From the NCBI GenBank assembly GCA_964353455.1, contig CAYGWP010000016.1, forward strand, positions 1-8,434: DNA of 8,434 nt. The letters run 5' to 3'. Position 1 is the stretch's first letter, and each line of letters opens with the position of its first letter. Of the stretch, positions 1 to 4,649 are shown piece by piece. The translations under genes were made by a program, and so were the position numbers. The DNA comes from CAYGWP01 sp964353455. GTDB taxonomy: Bacteria; Planctomycetota; Phycisphaerae; FEN-1346. The notes beneath the pieces are model-generated. The model was not told the DNA's origin, searched no databases, and saw nothing but the letters and a program-made list of their open reading frames with translations.

Positions 1-1
1 C

Positions 2-463
2 AACCCCAAGGTCGCCGAGCGCGTGAAGGCCCTGAAAGCCGACCTCGGTTCTTTCGTGCTCCGCCTCGTCTATAGCGGCGAGCAGGGCAAACCGTTCTAC
101 GCGCTTGTGCTCCACGTGGGGCCGGTGGAAGAGAAGTCGCAGCCGTTCTTCCAGGTGGTGACGATTACCGAGGCGCAGGCGTCTCGGATCATAGACCACC
201 TTGCCGCCGACGGGTTCCTCTCGCGGGCCGGGCCGCCCGCGCGCGGGGCGGGCGACTCGTGCTACATCCTGACCGCCCAGTCGAAGTCCACGGGGGCGAT
301 GGGCGAGAACCTGGGCTGGGACGCCCGAATGCTCGCCCGCCTTGATGGCCTGCGCTCAGTCATGGATGGCGATGCCGCCACGGCGATGGACTTCCTCCTC
401 GGGCGCCTGAGCGGCCTGCGCCAGATGTGGACGAAGGCCGCGCCCAGCGCCCCCAAGCAGTGA
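2..463 (+). CDS. C-terminal part of a protein of unknown function, cut by the window's left edge
   Basis: The frame is open from base 2 to the TGA at 461-463 (about 153 residues visible), with no stop before the window edge, so the true start probably lies outside. A GTG at 23 could be an internal start but has no convincing ribosome binding site visible. The visible part begins with a likely beta-rich stretch (FVLRLVYSGEQGKPFYALVL), then ITEAQASRIIDHLAADGFL, which looks like a helical segment, then a helical C-terminus with LGWDARMLARLDGL and AMDFLLGRLSGLRQMW. No transmembrane segment or catalytic motif is evident. The style recalls uncharacterised proteins I associate with planctomycete genomes, but that is memory and not a family assignment. 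It lies on the opposite strand from the housekeeping block and is followed after 93 bp by another plus-strand gene that has its own promoter-like sequence. Confidence 0.7.
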   Translation, partial: NPKVAERVKALKADLGSFVLRLVYSGEQGKPFYALVLHVGPVEEKSQPFFQVVTITEAQASRIIDHLAADGFLSRAGPPARGAGDSCYILTAQSKSTGAMGENLGWDARMLARLDGLRSVMDGDAATAMDFLLGRLSGLRQMWTKAAPSAPKQ

Positions 464-556
464 CCGCCGCGTTTAATGCGGCCGCCGTTGACCCTGCCGC
501 CCGGATGATGTATTGTAGTGGTAGGTCTGCGTCCCATTCATGAGGAGGAACTTTCG
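464..556 (+). promoter_or_regulatory. Sigma-70-like promoter and ribosome binding site for the 58-aa gene
   Basis: TTGACC at 488-493 (5 of 6 to the -35 consensus) is followed after exactly 17 bp by TATTGT at 511-516 (4 of 6 to the -10 consensus). This predicts a transcript starting near 522-524 and a leader of roughly 34 nt. AGGAGG lies at 543-548, 8 nt before the ATG at 557, a near-ideal Shine-Dalgarno. Just after the upstream stop, GCCGC(466-470)/GCGGC(478-482) can form a 5-bp hairpin with a 7-nt loop. It has no T-run, so it is at best a weak terminator for the upstream gene. The promoter call rests on pattern matching alone. Confidence 0.55.
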
Positions 557-733
557 ATGAAGGATACCGTGAAGAAAGCCCGCGAGGCCCTCGGGAGCGT
601 TCTGAAGGAGTTCGAGCCGACGAAGGGCCATTTCGTGGCCGGGACGAAGGAGTTCCTCCTGGCGATGCGGAGCGTCATCGACGCCGAGATTTCGCTCCTG
701 GACCGCGCCACGAAGAAGAAATCCGCCAAGTAG
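557..733 (+). CDS. Small 58-aa helical protein of unknown function
   Basis: ATG at 557 is chosen over an in-frame upstream GTG at 518 because a strong AGGAGG lies 8 nt before it and because 518 falls at or upstream of the predicted transcription start. The product is 58 residues and charged: MKDTVKKAREALGSVLKEF, then a PTKGHF turn, then a second probable amphipathic helix (about residues 29-50, VAGTKEFLLAMRSVIDAEIS), ending in a basic tail (ATKKKSAK). There is no signal peptide, membrane span or cysteine. The two-helix layout would suit a small DNA-, RNA- or protein-binding factor, but nothing identifies a partner. It runs convergently with coaB, 54 bp from that gene's stop codon. The promoter, ribosome binding site and sensible composition make a real gene likely. 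The function is unknown. Confidence 0.75.
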   Translation: MKDTVKKAREALGSVLKEFEPTKGHFVAGTKEFLLAMRSVIDAEISLLDRATKKKSAK

Positions 734-787
734 GGCGACTGATGCGAGGCGCACAGGTGGCACGTGAAGGCGTTATCCGCCAGTCCT
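734..787. other. Convergent spacer between the 58-aa gene and coaB, no clear terminator
   Basis: Transcription from both sides should end here, but I see no hairpin followed by a T-run in either direction. Short self-complementary pieces exist: TGCG-AGG-CGCA near 742, GGCG/CGCC around 769-782, and GACTG/CAGTC at the two ends, which could enclose them. Stems are only 4-5 bp. Termination may be Rho-dependent or use a weak structure. Confidence 0.3.
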
Positions 788-1408
788 CTACCGCCCGCGC
801 TTCGGCAGCGCCGCAAGGATCCGCCGGGCAAGTTCCTGCTTCGTGACGCCGGTTAGCCGCTCGGCCCGGCCGCGCGCGGGTATGAGGAGCGCGTCCTGGC
901 GGTCGGCGTCGATGGCCTCCACGCCGTTCGCAACCACGAGGTCCAGGCGCTTGACCTGCAACTTGTCGCGTGCCCGGCGTTCAAGGTCCTCGGTCTCGAG
1001 GCAGAAGCCGACGAGGAAGTGGCGGCGGCGGCGCTTGCCCATGTGGGCGAGGATGTCGGCCGTCCGCTCGAACTCGACCGCGATCCTTCCCCCGGTCTTC
1101 TTTATCTTCTGCTCCTCGCGGAAGACGGGCCGGTAGTCGCACACGGCCGCCGCCGCGATGAACACGTCGCAGCCGTCGAACCGCGCGAGGACTGCCTCGA
1201 ACATGTCGGCCGCGCTCGTCACGCGCACCAGTTCGTCCACCTCGGGCGGCCGGGCGGAGCACGGGCCAATGACGAGCAGGACCTCGTGCCCCTCGGCCTT
1301 GGCCGCCGCCGCCAGCGCGCAGCCCATCCGTCCGCTCGAAGCGTTGGAGAGGAACCGCACCGGGTCGAGGTACTCGCGTGTAGGGCCGGCCGTGATCAGG
1401 ATGCGCAT
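788..1408 (-). CDS. coaB: Phosphopantothenate-cysteine ligase (CoaB), stand-alone
   Basis: CoaB joins 4'-phosphopantothenate to cysteine using a nucleotide triphosphate, the second step of CoA synthesis from pantothenate, in the cytosol. The 206-residue protein begins directly with the family signature: MRILITAGPTREYLDPVR and then FLSNASSGRMG (residues 19-29). It continues with AAAVCDYRP (about 86-94), KIKK near residue 101 (the lysine-containing motif of the ligase active site) and VGFCLETED followed by a KL..K..D.VVAN block. In many bacteria this domain is the C-terminal half of a CoaBC fusion. Here it starts at its own ATG with GGAGG 5 nt upstream, 60 nt after the coaC stop, and coaC has an in-frame TAG, so the enzymes are separate polypeptides. 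Length is right for a free CoaB domain. It is the last gene of the minus-strand block in this window. Confidence 0.93.
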   Translation of the reverse strand: MRILITAGPTREYLDPVRFLSNASSGRMGCALAAAAKAEGHEVLLVIGPCSARPPEVDELVRVTSAADMFEAVLARFDGCDVFIAAAAVCDYRPVFREEQKIKKTGGRIAVEFERTADILAHMGKRRRRHFLVGFCLETEDLERRARDKLQVKRLDLVVANGVEAIDADRQDALLIPARGRAERLTGVTKQELARRILAALPKRGR

Positions 1409-1468
1409 GTCAGCCTCCGGGGTCAGGAACCGTCCGGGTTGCCTTGGACTGCCGCCGGTACCCCAGGC

Positions 1469-2053
1469 CTAGGCCTGCGCGCGGCTGCCTAGAATTTTGC
1501 GAATCTCCTCGAAGATTGCATCGGGCTCTGCCATGCGGCCCTTGCCCGTCGTGCCGCAGGCGAGATGCCCTTCATCGGGTCCGATCATGCGGACGCCGCG
1601 CGACCGCAGCAACTCAACGTTTGCGCGGACGGCGGGGTGGTCCCACATCCGCTCGTTCATGGCGGGGGCAAGGAGCACCGGCACTTCGACCGCCAGGAGC
1701 GCGGTTGAGAGGAGGTCGTCGGCGATGCCGTGGGCGAGTTTCGCCAGGCAGTTGGCCGTCGCGGGGGCCACGACCACCAGGTCCGCCCGGTCGGCCAGCG
1801 AAACATGGTCCGCCCGGTACACATCGGGCGACGGGAACATGACGGTATAGACCGGCCGCCCGGTCAGGGTCTGGAACGTGAGCGGCCCGACGAATCGCGC
1901 GGCATGCTCGGTCATGATGACGCTGGTGCCGGCGCCGGCCTGCACCAGGCGCGAGACGAGCGCTGCGGTCTTGTAGGCCGCGATGCCGCCGGTCACGCCG
2001 ACGAGGATTTCGCGGCCCTTGAGGGTCTGCGGGTTGGGCTTGGCCTTCGCCAC
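1469..2053 (-). CDS. coaC: Phosphopantothenoylcysteine decarboxylase (CoaC), stand-alone flavoprotein
   Basis: CoaC is the FMN-dependent enzyme that decarboxylates 4'-phosphopantothenoylcysteine to 4'-phosphopantetheine, using the product of CoaB. With the GTG start at 2053 it has 194 residues. Visible motifs are GVTGGIAAYK (flavin-binding, about 19-28), the catalytic histidine in ADHVSLADRAD (His83), the substrate-binding PAMNERMW (130-137) and the flexible-loop LACGTTGKGRM with the active-site cysteine (Cys166). I chose GTG 2053 because GGAG (2061-2064) lies 7 nt before it. The frame stays open upstream to about 2158, but that part translates a palindromic spacer, is rich in His and charged residues, and has no family similarity. 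The protein ends 60 nt before coaB. The start region is duplicated upstream (see the 2048-2195 entries). Confidence 0.92.
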   Translation of the reverse strand: MAKAKPNPQTLKGREILVGVTGGIAAYKTAALVSRLVQAGAGTSVIMTEHAARFVGPLTFQTLTGRPVYTVMFPSPDVYRADHVSLADRADLVVVAPATANCLAKLAHGIADDLLSTALLAVEVPVLLAPAMNERMWDHPAVRANVELLRSRGVRMIGPDEGHLACGTTGKGRMAEPDAIFEEIRKILGSRAQA

Positions 2054-2064
2054 GACGACACTCC
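2048..2064 (-). repeat. Direct repeat, coaC-proximal copy (functional Shine-Dalgarno and start)
   Basis: On the minus strand this reads GGAGTGTCGTCGTGGCG and contains the coaC Shine-Dalgarno and GTG start. It matches the copy at 2179-2195 at 16 of 17 positions (T versus C), 131 bp apart in the same orientation. Weaker similarity continues upstream for about 16 nt, where the proximal GAAGATGAACGTCGC resembles the rpoZ tail next to the distal copy. Confidence 0.8.
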
Positions 2065-2082
2065 AGCGACGTTCATCTTCGA

Positions 2083-2179
2083 GGGTGGCATGGTCACGCG
2101 CTGTTGCGTGACCATGCTTGTGTCCGGAAACCTCGTTCTCGTAAGCATGGTCACCCAACGGCGGGCGACCATGCCACCC
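2083..2179. repeat. Palindrome-of-palindromes (REP/BIME-like element) between rpoZ and coaC
   Basis: The element ends in a perfect 13-bp inverted repeat (GGGTGGCATGGTC 2083-2095; GACCATGCCACCC 2167-2179). Inside, four copies of the 8-mer GCATGGTC alternate in orientation at 2088, 2110, 2145 and 2167. Two local hairpins can form: 2088-2099 with 2106-2117 (12 bp, perfect, 6-nt loop), and 2145-2156 with 2163-2174 (12 bp). The only imperfection in the second is A/C on the plus strand but a G-U wobble in minus-strand RNA, the direction of the operon. Alternatively the outer arms can pair with each other and the inner arms (2108-2119 with 2143-2154) likewise, giving one long hairpin. There is no T-run, so it is not a typical terminator. 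It resembles mobile extragenic palindromes. No transposase is in this window. Confidence 0.75.
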
Positions 2180-2195
2180 GCCACGACGGCACTCC
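2179..2195 (-). repeat. Direct repeat, rpoZ-proximal copy (decoy Shine-Dalgarno and GTG)
   Basis: Minus-strand GGAGTGCCGTCGTGGCG starts 1 nt after the rpoZ stop codon (TAG, 2197-2199). It is the partner of the repeat at 2048-2064 and carries the same GGAG-7 nt-GTG arrangement. Its position directly after rpoZ is where a coaC start would be expected in a compact operon, suggesting this is the ancestral site and that the palindromic element plus a copy of the site were inserted or duplicated between them. Confidence 0.75.
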
Positions 2196-2196
2196 G

Positions 2197-2454
2197 CTAC
2201 TTCTCGTCGTCCTCTTCGTCTTCGGCCGGGGCGGCCTTCGCGGCGGCCTTGGCCCTGCGATCCGGCAGTTCCAGGGTGATCTTGCCTTCAAGGACCTCCT
2301 GGATGACCGACTCCACGAGGGTCTTCTCGCCGCGGTCCACAAGCAGGGGCGCACCGAACGTCACGTCCACCAGCCGTTTCTGGACGAGGACGGCGAGTTT
2401 AAAGCGCCCGCCGACCTTGTTGACCACATCGTCGCTCTTCAGGGCTTCAATCAC
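2197..2454 (-). CDS. rpoZ: DNA-directed RNA polymerase omega subunit
   Basis: Omega is the small RNA polymerase subunit that helps fold and stabilise beta' and, in many bacteria, contributes to a ppGpp site. The 85-residue product has the family core at residues 1-62: a DDVVNKVGGRFKLAVLVQKR stretch in place of the usual NRF.LV..A.KR helix, then PLLVDRGEKTLVESVIQEVLEGKI, equivalent to the conserved K....A..EI..GKI segment. The tail (66-85) is low-complexity, Ala/Lys-rich then acidic (AEDEEDDEK), typical of variable omega C-termini. The GTG start at 2454 lies 2 nt after the gmk stop, with AGGAGGA inside the end of gmk, a strong signal implying translational coupling. Context (gmk before, CoA genes after) supports the call, since sequence identity in this family is low. 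Confidence 0.9.
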   Translation of the reverse strand: MIEALKSDDVVNKVGGRFKLAVLVQKRLVDVTFGAPLLVDRGEKTLVESVIQEVLEGKITLELPDRRAKAAAKAAPAEDEEDDEK

Positions 2455-2456
2455 GC

Positions 2457-3053
2457 TTACTTCCTCCTCGACTGGATAATGGAAACGATCTCCTCGACGG
2501 CGCGGGCCAGATCATCGTTCGTGACCTCGGCGTCATAGCATCCGGACTGCCGCGCCACGTCAATTTCTTTGCACGCCAGGGCCAGCCGCCGCCGGACCTC
2601 AGCGGCGGCATCCGTAGCGCGGCCGGCCAGGCGACTGCACAGCGTCTCGCCGTCGGGCGCCAACAGAAGGATGGCCAGGGCCTCCGGGTACTTCTTCTTT
2701 ATCTGGATGCCCCCCTGGACGTCGATCTCCAGCAGGAGCATTCTACCATGTTTCCGGGCCCGCTCCAACTCCTCTACGGGCGTGCCGTAGCAGTTGCCGA
2801 ACACCTCGGCCCACTCGGTGAAGCGGCCGGCGGCAACCCGTTTCTTGAATTCCGCCAGCGTGATGAAGTGGTAGTCCGCGCCGTCGGTTTCGCCGGGCCG
2901 CGGCCGCCGCGTGGTGGCGCTCGTGGAGAGCAACAGGTCCAGGCGCTTCACGAGCGCCCGCGCGACGGTGGTCTTGCCGGACCCGCGCGCGCCGCTGATG
3001 ACGACCAGGTTGCGGCCGGTGAGCCAGTCGTGGGTTTCACTATCTCCGGTCAT
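2457..3053 (-). CDS. gmk: Guanylate kinase
   Basis: Gmk phosphorylates GMP to GDP with ATP in the cytosol, feeding GTP and dGTP pools. The 198-residue protein, a normal length, shows the P-loop GARGSGKT (21-28), the GMP-binding segment STSATTRRPRPGE then DYHF (43-63), F.EWAEVFGNCYGTP (78-92), the Walker-B-like LLLEIDVQG (106-114) and the lid-region RLAGRATD (141-148, usually R..R.TD). The P-loop reads GARG where many family members have GPSG, a small departure that keeps the lysine and threonine. The ATG at 3053 has GGAAAG about 6 nt upstream, a moderate site. It follows yicC after 70 bp and precedes rpoZ by 2 nt, the common yicC-gmk-rpoZ order. Confidence 0.95.
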   Translation of the reverse strand: MTGDSETHDWLTGRNLVVISGARGSGKTTVARALVKRLDLLLSTSATTRRPRPGETDGADYHFITLAEFKKRVAAGRFTEWAEVFGNCYGTPVEELERARKHGRMLLLEIDVQGGIQIKKKYPEALAILLLAPDGETLCSRLAGRATDAAAEVRRRLALACKEIDVARQSGCYDAEVTNDDLARAVEEIVSIIQSRRK

Positions 3054-3123
3054 GCGACTTTCCGCAAGCCCCCGCGTACTAAATGACGAATTATGAAATT
3101 CGAACCTCGAGATTCAGACTTTA
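3054..3123 (-). promoter_or_regulatory. AT-rich yicC-gmk spacer with possible weak promoter
   Basis: This 70-bp gap is visibly poorer in GC than the surrounding genes. On the minus strand it holds CGAATT-TCAT-AATTCG (6-bp stem, 4-nt loop) and, overlapping it, CATAAT, one mismatch from a -10 box. No good -35 lies 16-18 bp upstream (best is TCTGAA), so an independent promoter for gmk-rpoZ-coaC is possible but weakly supported. Confidence 0.25.
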
Positions 3124-4020
3124 TCATTCGACGTTTTGGGATTGTTCCCTGAGGCGGTCCACCCCCACCTTGATATCGACGACCTGGCGCGAGATCTCGG
3201 AATCGGCCGACTTCGAGCCGATGGTGTTGACCTCGCGGTACATCTCCTGTGTGAGGAACTCCAGTTTCCTTCCGGCGGGGCCGGAGTCGCCGAGGAGTTC
3301 GCGGTACTGGCTGATGTGGCTGGCCAGGCGCGAGAGTTCCTCGTTGATGTCGCTCCGTTCGGCCGCGAAGGCGACCTCGCGGGCCAGCGTCTGGTCGTCC
3401 AAGGCGATCTCGACGCCCTCAAGGAGCGCCTTGACGCGTTCCATAAGGCGTTGCTGATACTCGACGATGACGGCGGGCACCCGGGCCTGGATGGCCGCAA
3501 TCCGCCGCTCCATGTCGTCCATGGCCGCCCGCATGTCGGCGGCGGTGGCCTGGCCCTCGATGTCGCGCATCGCGTTCAGGCGCCCGATGGCCTCCTTGAC
3601 GACGGCCTCGATCCGGGCCGGCAGGCTATCGACGCCCGTCAGGAGCACCTCCTCGCCGCCGACGACCCCAGGCAGCGTCAGCACGAACCCAAGCAGGGCA
3701 TCGTAGTAGTTGTCGTGGCTCTTCGTCCACCCGCCCCGGAAACCCTCCAGGTCCTTCAGATACGCCTCGAGCAGGGCCTTGTTGATCGGCACCCGCGCGG
3801 CGGCGGCACGCGGCTCGACGACAAGGTTCACCGTCACCGTGCCGCGCGTTATCGTCCCGCGCAGAAGTTTCTCGATCGCCGCCTCCACCGCCCCGAGGCC
3901 CTCAGGCAGGTGCTGCGCAACCTTCAGGAACCGGTTGTTGACGGTCCGAATCTCCACGGCGATCCGGACCTGTTCGTCCGACCGCTCGGCCGCCCCGTAG
4001 CCCGTCATGCTGCGGATCAT
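3124..4020 (-). CDS. yicC: YicC/YloC family endoribonuclease
   Basis: Members of this family are metal-dependent endoribonucleases. E. coli YicC is linked to small-RNA turnover, and the gene commonly precedes gmk. The 298-residue protein starts with the family hallmark MIRSMTGYG (1-9), followed by EIRTVNNRFLKV (23-34). It ends with the conserved C-terminal block: SDINEELSRLASHI (223-236), GRKLEFLTQEMYREVNTIGS (250-269) and ISRQVVDIKVGVDRLREQ (276-293). Length is typical (about 290 residues). The ATG at 4020 is chosen because MTGYG must be near the N-terminus and GGTGGGGG lies about 6 nt upstream. A TTG extension to 4047 would translate the spacer hairpin and is rejected. An in-frame ATG four codons later (MTGYG) is the only other credible start. 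It lies 44 nt after pyrE. Confidence 0.94.
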   Translation of the reverse strand: MIRSMTGYGAAERSDEQVRIAVEIRTVNNRFLKVAQHLPEGLGAVEAAIEKLLRGTITRGTVTVNLVVEPRAAAARVPINKALLEAYLKDLEGFRGGWTKSHDNYYDALLGFVLTLPGVVGGEEVLLTGVDSLPARIEAVVKEAIGRLNAMRDIEGQATAADMRAAMDDMERRIAAIQARVPAVIVEYQQRLMERVKALLEGVEIALDDQTLAREVAFAAERSDINEELSRLASHISQYRELLGDSGPAGRKLEFLTQEMYREVNTIGSKSADSEISRQVVDIKVGVDRLREQSQNVE

Positions 4021-4064
4021 TCTTTGCCCCCACCAAGCGCCGCGCAAGCGCGGCGGCTAACAGT
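4021..4064 (-). repeat. GC-rich hairpin in the pyrE-yicC spacer
   Basis: The 44-bp spacer contains CGCCGCGC (4038-4045) and GCGCGGCG (4048-4055), a near-continuous palindrome that can form a 7-bp stem with a 4-nt loop. On the minus strand it is preceded by ACTGTTAGCCGC right after the pyrE TGA. This nearly matches ACTTTTAGCCGC before the hairpins in the tpiA-secG repeats (11 of 12). There is no T-run, so intrinsic termination is unlikely. RNA processing, mRNA stabilisation or a dispersed palindrome family are alternatives. The yicC ribosome binding site lies just downstream. Confidence 0.55.
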
Positions 4065-4649
4065 TCACTTCTTGCCCGTGCGGCCGGGCGAGACCAGCGG
4101 CACACGCGACCTGCACAGCGGACAGGCCTCGGGCGGATATGCCGGCACGTCAACCTTAAGCAGCGCCGTCAGCGGCACCCCGAGACTCGGGTCGCGGCCG
4201 CTCGTGCGGTCCACGAGGGCCGCAACCGCCACGACCTGCGCCCCTGCGGCCGCAACGAGGTCCATCACTTCGCGGAGGCTGCCGCCGGTCGTCACGACGT
4301 CTTCAACCAGGAGCACGCGCTCGCCGTGCTCGACGGCAAAGCCGCGCCTGAAGGTCATCTTGCCGTCCTGGCGCTCGGCGTAGATGGCGCGGACGCCCAG
4401 CGCGCGGGCCAGTTCATACGCCACCACGATGCCGCCTATCGCCGGCCCGATGACGCACTGGATATTGTCGCCGGCGAACGCCTTGGCCAACTGGCGGCAC
4501 AGGCGTTCGGCCAGCGCCGGATGCTGAAGCACCTGGGCGCACTGGAGATACTTGGGACTGTGGAGGCCGCTCGTCAGGAGGAAATGCCCCTCCAGGAGCG
4601 CGCCGGAGTCGCGGAAGGCGTCAAGGACGGGCTTCTCTCGTTCGGGCAC
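4065..4649 (-). CDS. pyrE: Orotate phosphoribosyltransferase
   Basis: PyrE transfers phosphoribose from PRPP to orotate, making OMP in pyrimidine synthesis in the cytosol. The 194-residue product has the N-terminal GHFLLTSGLHSPKYLQCAQ (21-39), the IGPAIGGIVVAYELAR segment (67-82), AERQDGKMTFRRGF (91-104, catalytic-loop lysine and arginine positions) and the PRPP-binding signature LLVEDVVTTGGSL (113-125). The C-terminus adds PAYPPEACPLC (169-179) and a basic end, a two-cysteine tail seen in one branch of the family. The GTG start at 4649 overlaps the secG TAG by one base (TAGTG). GGAG lies 8 nt upstream inside secG, so translation is probably coupled. No other pyr gene is visible, so its placement does not reflect a pyrimidine operon. 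Confidence 0.95.
   Translation of the reverse strand: MPEREKPVLDAFRDSGALLEGHFLLTSGLHSPKYLQCAQVLQHPALAERLCRQLAKAFAGDNIQCVIGPAIGGIVVAYELARALGVRAIYAERQDGKMTFRRGFAVEHGERVLLVEDVVTTGGSLREVMDLVAAAGAQVVAVAALVDRTSGRDPSLGVPLTALLKVDVPAYPPEACPLCRSRVPLVSPGRTGKK

Larger units (their letters stand above)
1993..2184 (-). other. Possible decoy upstream frame overlapping the coaC start
   Basis: A second copy of the coaC initiation signal (GGAG at 2192-2195, 7 nt, then GTG at 2182-2184) lies immediately after rpoZ. Initiation there would enter a frame different from coaC. It reads 63 codons through the palindromic element, passes over the true coaC start at 2053 and stops at TGA 1993-1995, overlapping coaC by 61 nt. 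The peptide is basic with no recognisable domain, so I do not annotate it as a protein gene. If translated it would compete with or couple to coaC initiation. The signal is visible in the sequence. Its use is inference. Confidence 0.3.

Noticed and set aside
2054..2158. N-terminal extension of CoaC up to a TTG at 2158
   Set aside because: The extra residues translate the palindromic element, have no family similarity, and GTG 2053 has a well-placed GGAG.
2104..2538. Plus-strand frame of 144 codons across the palindromic element and rpoZ
   Set aside because: It overlaps rpoZ and gmk entirely on the other strand and lacks a ribosome binding site or family motif.
3136..4383. Long plus-strand open frame of 415 codons opposite yicC and pyrE
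   Set aside because: It is a high-GC antisense shadow. The minus strand encodes two clear protein families over the same bases and the plus product has no recognisable motif.
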